Part shown: piece by piece, positions 24,631 through 34,374 of the stretch
Layout of the letters: every line of letters begins with the position of its first letter
How positions within the stretch are numbered: position 1 is the stretch's first letter
DNA from: Microbacterium sp.
Lineage (GTDB): Bacteria > Actinomycetota > Actinomycetes > Actinomycetales > Microbacteriaceae
Direction of reading: 5' to 3'
DNA length: 64,000 bases
NCBI GenBank assembly: GCA_031277885.1
Contig: JAITLM010000014.1
Coordinates: 1-64,000 of the forward strand
The notes under the pieces: model-generated
What the model saw: the letters and a program-made list of their open reading frames with translations, nothing else
Database searches by the model: none
Told to the model about the DNA's origin: nothing
Program-made: the position numbers and the translations under genes

Positions 24631-25860
24631 ATGCTCCGCGTGCTCACGGCCGGCGAATCGCACGGCCCCGAACTCATTGCCGTCATGGAGGGCCTGCCTG
24701 CGGGCGTCCCGCTGTCCCGCGAGGCGATCCAGTCCGATCTGCAGCGCCGCAAGCTCGGCTATGGGCGCGGGTCGAGGATGAAATTCGAGCAGGACGAGCT
24801 CTCGATCTCCGGCGGCGTGCGTCACGGCTTCTCGCTCGGCAGCCCGATCGCGATGCGCATCGGCAACACCGAGTGGCCCAAGTGGGTCGAGGTGATGAGC
24901 GCCGATCCCGTGGCGCTGACGGACAAGTCGCGCGGGCGCAGCGCAGCCCTGACGCGCCCTCGTCCCGGCCACGCCGACCTCGTCGGCATGCAGAAGTACG
25001 GCTTCGACGAGGCCCGCCCGATCCTGGAGCGCGCGAGCGCCCGGGAGACCGCCGCCCGTGTCGCCCTCGGCGCCGTGGCCCGCGCCTTCCTCGGCGAGCT
25101 CGGCGTCCGCCTGGTCAGCCACACCCTGTCGATCGGGCCGGTGCAGGTGCCGGAGGGATCCGTCCTGCCGACGCCGGACGACGTCGACACCCTGGACGCG
25201 GATCCGCTGCGCTGCTTCGACCCCGCGACATCGGCGCGCATGGTCGATGAGGTGGACGCCGCCCGCAAGGACGGCGACACTCTCGGCGGCATCGTCGAGG
25301 TGCTCGCCTACGGCCTGCCGCCGGGGCTCGGCTCGCACGTGCACTGGGACCGCCGGCTGGACGCGCGGCTCGCATACGCGCTCATGGGCATCCAGGCGAT
25401 CAAGGGCGTCGAGGTGGGCGATGGTTTCGAGACCACCCGCCGGCGCGGATCCGCCGCGCACGACGAGCTCTTCGCGACGGACGACGGCATCAGCCGCGGC
25501 TCCGACCGCGCGGGCGGCACCGAGGGCGGCATGTCCACCGGCACCGTCCTTCGCGTCCGCGCCGGCATGAAGCCCATCGCGACCATCCCGCACGCGCTGC
25601 GCACGGTCGACATCACCTCGGGCGAGCAGGCCACCGCGCACCACCAGCGCTCCGACGTGTGCGCGGTGCCCGCCGCGGGCGTCGTGGCGGAGGCGATGGT
25701 GGCGATCGAGCTCGCGAACTCGGTGCTGGAGAAGTTCGGCGGAGACAACGTCGCGGAGACCCGGCGCAACCTCGAGGCGTACCTCGCCGCGATCCCGGAG
25801 GAGCTGCGCACGACGCCCGCCTCCGAGGCGGCGCTGATCCTGCACGATGAGCTCGGCTGA
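24631..25860 (+). CDS. aroC: Chorismate synthase
   Basis: Converts EPSP to chorismate with reduced FMN. The 409-residue protein starts [20 protein letters not shown] with the conserved His in [24 protein letters not shown] and a second active-site His in [13 protein letters not shown] are also present. Length is standard for actinobacterial AroC. It overlaps aroK by 14 bases, so translation is coupled. Confidence 0.98.
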   Translation: MLRVLTAGESHGPELIAVMEGLPAGVPLSREAIQSDLQRRKLGYGRGSRMKFEQDELSISGGVRHGFSLGSPIAMRIGNTEWPKWVEVMSADPVALTDKSRGRSAALTRPRPGHADLVGMQKYGFDEARPILERASARETAARVALGAVARAFLGELGVRLVSHTLSIGPVQVPEGSVLPTPDDVDTLDADPLRCFDPATSARMVDEVDAARKDGDTLGGIVEVLAYGLPPGLGSHVHWDRRLDARLAYALMGIQAIKGVEVGDGFETTRRRGSAAHDELFATDDGISRGSDRAGGTEGGMSTGTVLRVRAGMKPIATIPHALRTVDITSGEQATAHHQRSDVCAVPAAGVVAEAMVAIELANSVLEKFGGDNVAETRRNLEAYLAAIPEELRTTPASEAALILHDELG

Positions 25861-26374
25861 GGCGCACGCGCCGGGGCCGCTGGTCCTCGTCGGCCCCATG
25901 GGGTCCGGCAAGACCAGCATCGGCCGCAGGGTCGCGAAGGCCACCGGACTCCGCTTCGTCGACACGGACAAGGCGATCGTGCTCGAGCACGGGCCGATCC
26001 CCGCGATCTTCGCCGAGCACGGCGAGGCGCGGTTCCGGGCGTGGGAGCGCGAGGCGGTCGCCGCGGCGGTCGCGGGCGGCGGGGTGATCTCGCTGGGCGG
26101 GGGAGCGGTGCTCGCCCCGGAGACGAGGGCGCTGCTGCAGAGCGTGCCGGTCGTGCTGCTGACGGTCTCGCCGGAGGCGGTGGCGGTGCGCATCGCCGGC
26201 GAGGGACGTCCCCTGCTGCACGGCGAGGAGGATCCGGTCCAGCGCTGGACCAGGATCTACGCCGAGCGGCGGGCGCTGTACGAAGAAGTGGCGGACGTGC
26301 ACTTCGACACCTCGCGGGTGCCGATGTCGCGTGTCGCCGAACAGGTCGTGGAATGGATGAGAGGACGAGCATGA
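25847..26374 (+). CDS. aroK: Shikimate kinase
   Basis: Phosphorylates shikimate with ATP. The 175-residue protein has a P-loop GPMGSGKT (16-23), the acidic DTDKAI after it, the substrate-binding [11 protein letters not shown] and the SLGGGAVL loop (about 80), and the lid region with GEGRPLLHG. It overlaps aroC by 14 bases and aroB by four (ATGA). Confidence 0.96.
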   Translation: MSSAEAHAPGPLVLVGPMGSGKTSIGRRVAKATGLRFVDTDKAIVLEHGPIPAIFAEHGEARFRAWEREAVAAAVAGGGVISLGGGAVLAPETRALLQSVPVVLLTVSPEAVAVRIAGEGRPLLHGEEDPVQRWTRIYAERRALYEEVADVHFDTSRVPMSRVAEQVVEWMRGRA

Positions 26375-27477
26375 GCGCGGAGCAGAACGACGGGGTCACG
26401 ACGATCGCGGTGACGGGCAGCACGCCCTACGACATCGCGGTGGGGCGGAACATCCTCGATCGCGTCTCCGCCGCACTCGCGCCCAGCGTGCGCAAGGTGC
26501 TCGTCGTGCACCCGCCGACGCTCGCCGATCGTGCGGCGCAGCTCCGGGACCGCATGGTCGCCGACACCGCGAACGGTCCGCGCGAGGTGCTGCTGGCCGA
26601 GATCCCGGATGCGGAGCAGGGCAAGCGCATCGAGGTCGCCCAGTTCCTCTGGCAGATCATGGGTCAGGCGGACTTCACGCGCACCGATGCGGTCGTCGGC
26701 TACGGCGGCGGGGCGGTCACCGACCTCGCGGGCTTCGTCGCGGCCACGTGGCTGCGCGGCGTGCAGATCGTCCAGGTGCCGACGACCGTGCTCGGCCTGG
26801 TCGACGCCGCCGTGGGCGGCAAGACCGGCATCAACACGAACGAGGGCAAGAACCTCGTGGGCGCCTTCTGGGCCCCGCGCGCGGTGATCGGCGACCTCGA
26901 CGAGCTGTCCAGCCTGACGCCGAACGAGGCGACCGCCGGCTTCGCCGAGGTCGTCAAGGCCGGGTTCATCTGGGCCCCCGAGATCCTCGACATCATCGAG
27001 GCGGATCCGGCCCGCGCCGTGGATCCGCTCACCCCGGAGTTCCGCCGTGCGGTCGAACTCGCGATCGGCATGAAGGCGAGCGTCGTCTCCGAGGACTTCC
27101 GCGAGGCCGGGCAGCGCGAGATCCTCAACTACGGCCACACGCTCGGCCACGCGATCGAGCACGCCGAGCGCTACCGCTGGCGTCACGGCGCTGCGATCTC
27201 CGTGGGCATGCTGTTCGCGGCAGAGCTCTCCCGCCTCGCGGGGCGTCTCTCGGACGAGGACGCCAACCGGCACCGCGCGATCCTGGAGTCCCTGGGACTT
27301 CCGACCTCGTACCGCGCCGGCGCCTGGCCGACCCTGCTGTCCACCATGCAGCGCGACAAGAAGAGCCGCGGCGGGATGCTGCGCTTCATCGTGCTGGACG
27401 GCATCGCCAAGCCGACCGTGCTGCAGGCCCCCGACGAGTCGCTGCTCTTCGCCGCCTATCAGGAAGTCGGCGAGTGA
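26371..27477 (+). CDS. aroB: 3-dehydroquinate synthase
   Basis: NAD- and metal-dependent cyclisation of DAHP to 3-dehydroquinate. The 368-residue protein has GYGGGAVTDLAGFVAATWLR, TTVLGLVDAAVGGKTGIN and the metal ligands in NYGHTLGHAIEHAERY. The ATG at 26371 overlapping the aroK stop is chosen; the open frame extends far upstream only through the aroK coding region. A further in-frame ATG at 26353 is possible but less likely. It overlaps the next gene by four bases. Confidence 0.97.
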   Translation: MSAEQNDGVTTIAVTGSTPYDIAVGRNILDRVSAALAPSVRKVLVVHPPTLADRAAQLRDRMVADTANGPREVLLAEIPDAEQGKRIEVAQFLWQIMGQADFTRTDAVVGYGGGAVTDLAGFVAATWLRGVQIVQVPTTVLGLVDAAVGGKTGINTNEGKNLVGAFWAPRAVIGDLDELSSLTPNEATAGFAEVVKAGFIWAPEILDIIEADPARAVDPLTPEFRRAVELAIGMKASVVSEDFREAGQREILNYGHTLGHAIEHAERYRWRHGAAISVGMLFAAELSRLAGRLSDEDANRHRAILESLGLPTSYRAGAWPTLLSTMQRDKKSRGGMLRFIVLDGIAKPTVLQAPDESLLFAAYQEVGE

Positions 27478-27995
27478 GCATCGAGGTGCGCCGGGTCCTC
27501 GCGACGGAGTGGACGGAGGTCCGCGACCTGCGTCTGCGGGCCCTGCAGGATCCGGTCGCCGCGCTCGCGTTCCTCGACACCTTCGAGAACGCCTCCGCGC
27601 AGCCCGACGCGTTCTGGCAGCACCGCACCGCCAACGCGGCCGAGGGCGGTCCCAACGCGCAGTTCGTCGCGATCGCCGAGGACGGCGAGTGGTTCGGATC
27701 CGCGACGGTGCTGCCGTCCGGGCTCGAGGGTCCCGAGTCCACCGCCCTGGTCGTCGGCGTGTACGTGGCCGAGGGACACCGCGGCGCCGGAGCCATCGAG
27801 ACGCTCTTCGACGAGTGCGCGACGTGGTCCGCCGAACAGGGCGCCCACGGCCTCACACTCGAGGTGCACGTCGACAACCACCGGGCGCAGGCGGCCTATG
27901 AGCGCTGCGGCTTCACGCGCACCGGGCAGATCACCGAGCTCGCCAACGGGCGCGAGTACGTGATGGTGCGCCCGGTCGTCCCCGACGCGCGCTGA
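27474..27995 (+). CDS. GNAT-family N-acetyltransferase
   Basis: A 173-residue acetyltransferase with the acetyl-CoA loop in VYVAEGHRGAGAIETLFDE (about 100-118) and the C-terminal strand-helix HVDNHRAQAAYERCGFTRTG typical of the fold. The acceptor is unknown. The GTG overlaps the aroB stop (GTGA). It sits between aroB and aroQ, inside the aromatic operon, which may simply reflect cotranscription rather than a pathway role. Confidence 0.9.
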   Translation: MSIEVRRVLATEWTEVRDLRLRALQDPVAALAFLDTFENASAQPDAFWQHRTANAAEGGPNAQFVAIAEDGEWFGSATVLPSGLEGPESTALVVGVYVAEGHRGAGAIETLFDECATWSAEQGAHGLTLEVHVDNHRAQAAYERCGFTRTGQITELANGREYVMVRPVVPDAR

Positions 27996-28007
27996 TACCG
28001 TGTGCAG

Positions 28008-28466
28008 GTGACCACCCCGCGCCGCCTGCTCCTCGTCAACGGACCGAACCTCAACCTGCTCGGTCAGCGCGAGCCGGGGATCTACGGATCCGCGACGCTC
28101 GCCGATGTCGAGCGGATCACGGCCGAGGCCGCCGCGGCGTACGGCTACGAGGTCCGCGCGGTGCAGAGCAACCACGAGGGCGTGCTCCTCGACGCGATCC
28201 ACGATGCGCGCGAGGACTGCGGCGGCATCGTGATCAACGCCGGCGCCTACACGCACACCTCTGTCGCCCTGCGCGATGCGCTCACCGGCGTCGCCCTGCC
28301 GTTCGCCGAGATCCACATCTCCGACGTGTACGCCCGGGAGGAGTTCCGGCACCACTCCTACCTCACGGACGTCGCCGCCGTGCACGTCGTGGGGGAGGGC
28401 GTCCAGGGATACGCGACCGCGACGCGCCGCCTGATCCTGCTGCTCGAGGGACAGGCGGACGGCTGA
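28008..28466 (+). CDS. aroQ: 3-dehydroquinate dehydratase, type II
   Basis: Dehydrates 3-dehydroquinate in the shikimate pathway. The protein has [17 protein letters not shown] with the catalytic Tyr, [16 protein letters not shown], and [19 protein letters not shown] with the catalytic His region. GTG at 28008 is preferred because a TACCGT box (27996-28001) lies exactly six bases upstream, the leaderless spacing seen elsewhere in the window. GTG at 28002 would add two residues. It completes the set aroE, C, K, B, Q; aroG/aroF and aroA lie elsewhere. Confidence 0.93.
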   Translation: MTTPRRLLLVNGPNLNLLGQREPGIYGSATLADVERITAEAAAAYGYEVRAVQSNHEGVLLDAIHDAREDCGGIVINAGAYTHTSVALRDALTGVALPFAEIHISDVYAREEFRHHSYLTDVAAVHVVGEGVQGYATATRRLILLLEGQADG

Positions 28467-28516
28467 TCCGCGGCACCGCTCCGGTCGCTCTCACAGGCCG
28501 GGCGGCGGGCATCCCG

Positions 28517-28522
28517 TAAGAT
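28517..28522 (+). promoter_or_regulatory. Putative -10 box for efp-nusB
   Basis: TAAGAT in the gap between aroQ and efp, 51 bases before the efp ATG. Confidence 0.4.
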
Positions 28523-28572
28523 TGAACGTCGGCCGCTCGGCCGCGAATCTCAGGAACGGACTTCTCAGACCC

Positions 28573-29136
28573 ATGGCATCCACCGCAGACATCAAGAACG
28601 GCGTCGTCCTCTCGATCGACGGACAGCTCTGGAACGTCATCGAGTTCCAGCACGTCAAGCCCGGCAAGGGCGGCGCGTTCGTCCGGACGAAGCTCAAGAA
28701 CGTCGTCAGCGGCAAGGTCGTGGACCGCACCTACAACGCGGGCGCCAAGATCGACATCGAGAACGTCGACCGCCGCGATTTCACCTACCTGTACACGGAC
28801 GGCGACAACTACGTCTTCATGGACCAGGAGGACTACGACCAGATCAACGTGGCCGCCGCGACCGTCGGCGACGCGAAGAACTTCATGCTGGAGAACCAGC
28901 AGGTCCAGATCGCGCTCAACAACGGCAACCCGCTCTACATCGAGCTCCCTGCCTCGGTCGTGCTCGAGGTCACCTACACCGAGCCCGGCCTGCAGGGCGA
29001 CCGCTCGTCGGCCGGCACCAAGCCCGCCACGCTCGAGACCGGGTACGAGATCCAGGTTCCGCTGTTCCTGGAGACCGGCACCAAGGTCAAGGTCGACACG
29101 CGCACCGGCGGCTACCTCGGCCGCATCAACGACTGA
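28573..29136 (+). CDS. efp: Translation elongation factor P
   Basis: Relieves ribosome stalling at polyproline. The 187-residue protein has three beta-barrel domains. The loop [14 protein letters not shown] carries the tip lysine K32. No EpmA-type modification gene is nearby. The C-terminal signature [20 protein letters not shown] and [10 protein letters not shown] are intact. The ATG at 28573 gives the expected [10 protein letters not shown] start. nusB follows after 3 bases. Confidence 0.98.
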   Translation: MASTADIKNGVVLSIDGQLWNVIEFQHVKPGKGGAFVRTKLKNVVSGKVVDRTYNAGAKIDIENVDRRDFTYLYTDGDNYVFMDQEDYDQINVAAATVGDAKNFMLENQQVQIALNNGNPLYIELPASVVLEVTYTEPGLQGDRSSAGTKPATLETGYEIQVPLFLETGTKVKVDTRTGGYLGRIND

Positions 29137-29139
29137 CGC

Positions 29140-29550
29140 GTGGGCGCCCGGACCAAGGCGCGCAAGCGCGCCCTCGACATCCTCTTCTCCGCCGATGTGC
29201 GCGGCGACGACCTCGCGGTGACGCTCGCCGCGGAGGCCAAGCGCGCTGCCGCCGAGCCCGCACGTGAGGCCTCCTGGCTCTATGCGCGCGAGATCGTCGA
29301 CGGGATCATCGATCACCGCGACGAGATCGACGAGCAGATCACGACGCACAGCCGTGACTGGAAGCTCGACCGGATGCCGGCCGTGGACCGGGCGCTGCTG
29401 CGCATCGGCGTGTGGGAGATCCTCCGCAACGATGAGGTCCCGACGGCCGTCGCGATCGACGAGGCCGTGGAGCTCGCGAAGGAGTTCTCGACCGACGAGT
29501 CCGGCGCGTTCGTGCACGGCGTGCTCGCGCGCGTCGCGCGCTCGGCCTGA
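29140..29550 (+). CDS. nusB: Transcription antitermination protein NusB
   Basis: Binds rRNA boxA with NusE (S10) to protect rRNA transcription from termination. The 136-residue all-helical protein starts at GTG, with ARTKARKRALDILFSADVRG and the C-terminal AIDEAVELAKEFSTDESGAF. It forms an operon with efp. A perfect palindrome follows 50 bases after its stop. Confidence 0.96.
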   Translation: MGARTKARKRALDILFSADVRGDDLAVTLAAEAKRAAAEPAREASWLYAREIVDGIIDHRDEIDEQITTHSRDWKLDRMPAVDRALLRIGVWEILRNDEVPTAVAIDEAVELAKEFSTDESGAFVHGVLARVARSA

Positions 29551-29599
29551 TCCGCGCACGCCACGATCTCCAGGAGCTCCCGTTTGGGGCGTATCCGTC

Positions 29600-29651
29600 C
29601 GTTTTGGGGCGCAGGATCCCGGTCTTTCCCGGGATCCTGCGCCCCAAAACG
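29600..29651. repeat. Perfect 23-bp palindrome with flanking partial copies
   Basis: Arms 29600-29622 and 29629-29651 are exact reverse complements around a 6-base loop; the core begins CGTTTTGGGGCGCAGG. Partial copies of the arm end lie outside in matching orientation: CGTTTGGGGCG at 29581-29591 and GCGCCCCGAAAC at 29660-29671. It lies between nusB and the helicase gene. It could be a strong terminator for efp-nusB, a REP-like mobile repeat, or both. Confidence 0.8.
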
Positions 29652-29709
29652 TAGAAGTGCGCCCCGAAACCGGGCCGGGTGTCCGTGGCCTGCCTGAGGA
29701 TGGATCATC

Positions 29710-32658
29710 ATGACCTCCGCTGACGCCGACGACTGGCGCGTGCTGCTGCCGTCCACCCGGGCGAGCGGTGCTCCGCTGGCCCTCGGCGTCGAGTTGCGCC
29801 GGCGCGACCGGGCCGATGCGAGGCACTGGACGTCGCGGCCGCTGCGCACCGCGACCGCGCGGGATCTGGTCAAGGATCCGGGCGAGCTGTTCCTCGCCGT
29901 CCGCCCGCTGCGGCGCAACGACGCAGGATCCGCCTGGGTGCAGTCCGATGCCGACTGGGACGCGGTTCGCCGCCCCGGCACACGCTACGACGCGGCGCAC
30001 TCGCGCTGGTTCGCCGACCTGCTGAGCATCTCCCGCGACTCGCTGCTGTCCGGCACGGCGGGGGACTGGCTGCTGTTGGACCCGGTCGCGTCCCCACTGC
30101 TGTGGCCGCACCTGCAGTCGGCGTCGGCGGCAGGGATCGCCCTGGTCGCGACGGAACGCAGCACCCGGCTGCAGTGGTCGGACGAGCTGCGGATCGTGGT
30201 GGACATCGCCGCGGACGGCGACGGCGGGCTCCGCCTCTCCGCCTCCGCGGACGCCGTCGGCGAGTCCTTCCCCGCCACGGCGACCCGGGCGGTGGGATCC
30301 GGCGGCGTCTACGCGCATCGCGTCGTCGGCAAGAGGATCGACCTCGTGCTCGGGCAGGTGCCGCTGACGGACGGCGTCCGGGCGCTCCTGGCGGCACCGG
30401 GCGGGCTGACGGTGGCGCCGGTCGACAGGAAGGCCTTCTTCCGGGACGGATATCCGACGATCCTGCGCGGGGCCGCCATCCGTGCGGGGCGCGGCGTCAC
30501 GCTGCCCCCCGCGCCGAGACCCGTGCCCCTCCTCGTCGTCGACTTCCGCCCCGACGACGTCGTGGCGTACCGGCTGCACTGGGACTACCCGGGATACGCG
30601 CGCTTCCCGCTCGACGAGCGCGCCGCCGAGTCCGGGATCCGCGACGCTGCGGCGGAAGGACTGCTGCGCCCGTCCGTGCTCGCCTCGTGGACCGAGGCCA
30701 CAGGACTGCCGTTCCTCCTCGCCGGCGCACTGCGCGACGCGGACGCGGCCGAGTTCGTCTCGCACCTGGTGCCCGCCCTCGAAGCGCGTGGCATCGCCAC
30801 GGAGACGACCGGAGTGCCGCGCACCTACGCGGAGCTCACCGGCGATCCGGCGATCACCGTCAGCACGGTCGAGAGCACCGATCCGGACTGGTTCGAACTC
30901 GGCTTCCTGGTGCGGATCGACGGGAAGACGATCCCGTTCGAGCCTCTGTTCCGCGCGCTCGCCCTCCGCCAGGGCAAGCTCAAGCTCGTCGACAACACCT
31001 GGTTCTCGCTGCGCCACCCCGCCTTCGACCGGCTCAAGGAGCTTCTGGACGAGGCCGCCGAGCTCGCGGAGTGGGAGACCGGACCGAGGATCGCGCGCAC
31101 GCACCTGACGCTCTGGGAGGACTTCGAGGATCTCGCCGACGAGACCCTTCCGGCGCGGACCTGGCGTGCCGCGGTCGAGGCGCTGCGCGCCGACCCCGGC
31201 GAGGATCCGGTGCCGCTCCCCGCCGCGATCACCGCCGATCTCCGCCCGTACCAGCGCGAGGGGTTCACGCGGCTCGCACGACTGTGGCAGCACAGCCTCG
31301 GCGGAATACTCGCCGATGACATGGGGCTCGGAAAGACCCTGCAGCTGCTCACCCTCATCGCTCACGCGCGGGAGGCCGCGGCAGAGGACGCCGCGCCCTG
31401 GCTGGTGGTCGCTCCCACCTCGGTGCTCCCGGTCTGGGAGCGCGAGGCCGAGCGGTTCGCGTCGGGTCTCCGCGTCGTCGTCGCCGGGCGGACCCGAGAC
31501 GCCCACGGCGTCGACCTCGCCTCGCACGTGGGCGATGCGGATCTCGTGATCACCTCGTACACCGTGCTGCGTCTGGATGCGGAGGAGTTCGCACGCCGGC
31601 CGTGGTCGGGCGTCGTCCTCGACGAGGCCCAGAACGTGAAGAACCCCGCGACCAAGCAGCATCAGGCGGTCGCCGCTCTCGACGCCCGGGCGGTCTACGC
31701 CGCGACCGGCACGCCGCTGGAGAACGGCCTGGGGGAGCTGTGGGCCCTGCTCAGCCTCACGTCGCCCGGCCTCTTCGCCTCGGCGCGGCGATTCCGCGAG
31801 GACTTCATCCAGCCGATCGAGCAGGGCAAGGTGCCGGAGAACGCCGAGGGCGCGCCCTTCCGTCGCTCCCGCATCGAGCTGCTGCGACGGCGGATCCGCC
31901 CGTTCCTGATCCGTCGCACCAAGGAGCTCGTCGCGCGCGACCTTCCGGAGCGGCAGGAGCAGGTGCTGCGCGTCGAGCTCGCTCCCGCGCATCAGCACCG
32001 CTACGACACCGTGCTGCAGCGCGAGCGGCAGAAGATCCTCGGGCTGCTGCCGGACCTGGACCGGCAGCGTTTCATCGTCTTCCGCTCGCTCACCATGCTG
32101 CGCATGCTGAGCCTGGCGCCGGGGCTGATCGAACCCGATGACGCGGGCATCGCGTCCCGCAAGCTCGAGGAACTCGTGGAACGGCTGATCGAGCTGCGGT
32201 CCGAGGGACACAGAGCGCTCGTCTTCAGCCAGTTCACCTCGTTCCTGGGCCTCGCGGCCGAACGGCTCCGGCGCGCAGGCCTTCGCGTGTCGTACCTGGA
32301 CGGATCGACGAGGGATCGGGACAGGGTCGTGCAGGAGTTCCGCGAGGGGGACCAGGACGCGTTCCTCCTCAGCCTCAAGGCCGGAGGCACGGGCCTCACG
32401 CTCACCGAGGCGGACTACGTCTTCCTGCTGGATCCCTGGTGGAACCCTGCGGCCGAGGCGCAGGCGGCGGACCGCGCGCACCGGATCGGGCAGCAGAACC
32501 GCGTCTTCGTCTACCGGATGATCTCCGAGGGCACGATCGAGGAGAAGGTGCTCGCGCTGCAGCAGCGCAAGGCGCGCCTGTTCTCCGCGGTGCTCGACGA
32601 TGAGGACCTCTTCGCGCAGTCCCTGACCGCCGACGACATCCGCGAGCTGCTCGGCTGA
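29710..32658 (+). CDS. SNF2-family DEAD/DEAH-box helicase
   Basis: A 982-residue Swi2/Snf2 ATPase of the bacterial RapA/HepA-like type. Motif I is DDMGLGKT (536-543), motif II DEAQ (638-641). The C-terminal lobe has VFSQFTSFLGL, LSLKAGGTGLTLTEADYVF and WWNPAAEAQAADRAHRIGQ. The N-terminal about 500 residues are divergent, and I see no SWIM zinc finger. Such proteins remodel RNA polymerase or protein-DNA complexes; the precise role is unknown. No methyltransferase or nuclease partner lies beside it, so a defence-island role is not supported. Confidence 0.93.
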   Translation: MTSADADDWRVLLPSTRASGAPLALGVELRRRDRADARHWTSRPLRTATARDLVKDPGELFLAVRPLRRNDAGSAWVQSDADWDAVRRPGTRYDAAHSRWFADLLSISRDSLLSGTAGDWLLLDPVASPLLWPHLQSASAAGIALVATERSTRLQWSDELRIVVDIAADGDGGLRLSASADAVGESFPATATRAVGSGGVYAHRVVGKRIDLVLGQVPLTDGVRALLAAPGGLTVAPVDRKAFFRDGYPTILRGAAIRAGRGVTLPPAPRPVPLLVVDFRPDDVVAYRLHWDYPGYARFPLDERAAESGIRDAAAEGLLRPSVLASWTEATGLPFLLAGALRDADAAEFVSHLVPALEARGIATETTGVPRTYAELTGDPAITVSTVESTDPDWFELGFLVRIDGKTIPFEPLFRALALRQGKLKLVDNTWFSLRHPAFDRLKELLDEAAELAEWETGPRIARTHLTLWEDFEDLADETLPARTWRAAVEALRADPGEDPVPLPAAITADLRPYQREGFTRLARLWQHSLGGILADDMGLGKTLQLLTLIAHAREAAAEDAAPWLVVAPTSVLPVWEREAERFASGLRVVVAGRTRDAHGVDLASHVGDADLVITSYTVLRLDAEEFARRPWSGVVLDEAQNVKNPATKQHQAVAALDARAVYAATGTPLENGLGELWALLSLTSPGLFASARRFREDFIQPIEQGKVPENAEGAPFRRSRIELLRRRIRPFLIRRTKELVARDLPERQEQVLRVELAPAHQHRYDTVLQRERQKILGLLPDLDRQRFIVFRSLTMLRMLSLAPGLIEPDDAGIASRKLEELVERLIELRSEGHRALVFSQFTSFLGLAAERLRRAGLRVSYLDGSTRDRDRVVQEFREGDQDAFLLSLKAGGTGLTLTEADYVFLLDPWWNPAAEAQAADRAHRIGQQNRVFVYRMISEGTIEEKVLALQQRKARLFSAVLDDEDLFAQSLTADDIRELLG

Positions 32659-32702
32659 ACCCCGGGGCGCGGTGCTCGCGCGACCACCAGATCCGGTTAT
32701 GC

Positions 32703-32723
32703 ACGGGCCGTCTCCAGGCCCGT
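32703..32723 (+). terminator. Hairpin after the helicase gene
   Basis: ACGGGCC (32703-32709) and GGCCCGT (32717-32723) form a perfect 7-bp stem with a 7-base loop, followed by TGAGGG. No T run is present. Confidence 0.45.
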
Positions 32724-32738
32724 TGAGGGTGCTCCCGG

Positions 32739-32766
32739 TAGGATCGACAGGTCCACACAGGAGGAG
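32739..32766 (+). promoter_or_regulatory. Putative -10 box and ribosome binding site of the MBL-Rieske gene
   Basis: TAGGAT (32739-32744) fits TANNNT, and a strong GGAGGAG (32760-32766) lies 4 bases before the ATG at 32771. Confidence 0.5.
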
Positions 32767-32770
32767 AAAC

Positions 32771-34351
32771 ATGCGGATCACGGGACTCGGGCACGCCGGG
32801 ATGTTCATCGAGACGGTCGGCGGGAACATCATCTGCGACCCCGTGCTCGGGCCGTCCTTCTATGGATCCTGGTTCCCGTTCCCGGACAACCGCGGCCTCG
32901 ACTGGGAGCGCCTCGGACGGGAGGCCGACTTCCTCTACGTGTCCCATCGGCACCGCGACCACTTCGACCCGCGGCTGCTCGAGCGCCACATCCGCAAGGA
33001 CATCGAGGTGCTTCTGCCCGAGTACCCGACCGACGACCTGGAGAAGGATCTCCGCGCCCTCGGCTACGACAACATCACCTACGCGCCCGCCGGGGAGATC
33101 ATCGAACGCGGCGAGCTGAAGATCATGATCACGCCGCTCCGCGCCCCCAGCGATGGACCGATCGGCGACTCCTCGCTCAGCGTCGACGACGGCTCCGGAT
33201 CGGTGCTCAACCAGAACGACTCGCACCCGCTCGACCTGGAGCGCCTGCTCACGTTCGGCAAGCCCGACGCCTACTTCACGCAGGTGTCCGGCGCGATCTG
33301 GTGGCCCATGGTCTACGACCTGCCGCTGGACGCCAAGCAGAACTTCGCCCGTCTCAAGCGCGAGGCGCAGAACAAGCGCGCGATGTACTACATCGAGAAG
33401 GTCGATGCCCCGCACGTCTTCCCGATGGCGGGCCCGCCGATGTTCCTCCGCGACGAGCTGTTCGACTTCAACGGCATCGGACGCAACGGCGAGTCGATCT
33501 TCACGGATCAGAAGCAGTTCCTCGCGCACATGAACGAGCTCGCCCCGCAGTACGACGGGCACCTGTTCGTGCCGGGCACCGTGGTGACCCTCGAGGACCG
33601 CGAGATCGTCTCGGTCGAGCAGACCCTCTACTCGGAGGACGAGCTGCGCCACGTCTTCGACGAGAAGTGGGACTACCTCGAGGAGCAGCGCGCCACGCGC
33701 CAGCAGGAGATCCGGGACGAGGAGGCCCGTCGTGCTCCGGTCCTTCCGCCCGAGGAGATGCTCGCGGCGATCAAGGAGTGGTGGGAGCCACTGCTCAAGA
33801 AGTCCCGCACGATCCGGCTCGGCGTCGGCGGCAACGTCCGCTTCCGCATCGGCGAGCTGGACATGGTGGTCGACTTCCCGAAGGCCAAGGTGCGCGAGTA
33901 CGCGGGGGAGGAGTGCATCTACTGGTACACGATCCCCGCCGACCTCGTCTCGACCAACATCGCCGATCACGAGATCGACTGGTCGAACTCGATCTTCCTG
34001 TCCATGCAGTTCTCCGTCGGGCGCAGCGGCAAGTTCAACGAGTTCCTCACGACCTTCCTCAAGTGCCTGTCCGTCGACAGGATCGAGTACGTCGAGAACT
34101 GGTACCAGGAGCAGACCGACCAGACCGAGGACGCCGAGGTCGGCGACTGGATCGTGCAGCGCCGCTGCCCGCACCTGCGCGCCGATCTGACCCGCACGGG
34201 ATCCGTCGACGAGGAGGGCGTGCTCACCTGCAGCATGCACGACTGGAAGTGGGACCTGAAGACGGGCCGGTGCCTGTCCACGAGCGGTCACCCGATCCGG
34301 GCCAAGCAGATCGATCCCGTCACCGACGACGCGCTGCGCCTCGGGGTCTGA
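32771..34351 (+). CDS. Metallo-beta-lactamase-fold/Rieske [2Fe-2S] hybrid protein
   Basis: A 526-residue protein with two recognisable parts. Residues 1-270 form a UlaG-like metallo-beta-lactamase fold: GLGHAGMFIE, then the metal motif SHRHRDHFD with H59, H61, D63 and H64. Residues about 440-515 are a Rieske domain with C466-x-H468 and C487-x2-H490 (CPHLRADL, CSMHDWKWDL). The middle (about 350-440) is uncharacterised. The pairing recalls vertebrate CMP-sialic acid hydroxylase, but with the Rieske part at the other end. An iron-dependent oxidation is plausible; substrate and partners are unknown. It is monocistronic, flanked by hairpins. Confidence 0.85.
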   Translation: MRITGLGHAGMFIETVGGNIICDPVLGPSFYGSWFPFPDNRGLDWERLGREADFLYVSHRHRDHFDPRLLERHIRKDIEVLLPEYPTDDLEKDLRALGYDNITYAPAGEIIERGELKIMITPLRAPSDGPIGDSSLSVDDGSGSVLNQNDSHPLDLERLLTFGKPDAYFTQVSGAIWWPMVYDLPLDAKQNFARLKREAQNKRAMYYIEKVDAPHVFPMAGPPMFLRDELFDFNGIGRNGESIFTDQKQFLAHMNELAPQYDGHLFVPGTVVTLEDREIVSVEQTLYSEDELRHVFDEKWDYLEEQRATRQQEIRDEEARRAPVLPPEEMLAAIKEWWEPLLKKSRTIRLGVGGNVRFRIGELDMVVDFPKAKVREYAGEECIYWYTIPADLVSTNIADHEIDWSNSIFLSMQFSVGRSGKFNEFLTTFLKCLSVDRIEYVENWYQEQTDQTEDAEVGDWIVQRRCPHLRADLTRTGSVDEEGVLTCSMHDWKWDLKTGRCLSTSGHPIRAKQIDPVTDDALRLGV

Positions 34352-34374
34352 CCCCCTTCCAGCAACGCGATTCC

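Noticed and set aside
26041..26370. Longer AroB start inside aroK
   Set aside because: The upstream frame is a shadow of aroK; ATG 26371 with the ATGA overlap gives the normal AroB N-terminus.
29710..34351. Helicase plus MBL-Rieske gene as an anti-phage defence island
   Set aside because: No methyltransferase, nuclease, protease or other known defence partner; the genes are separated by a hairpin and their own promoter, and no known system has this composition.
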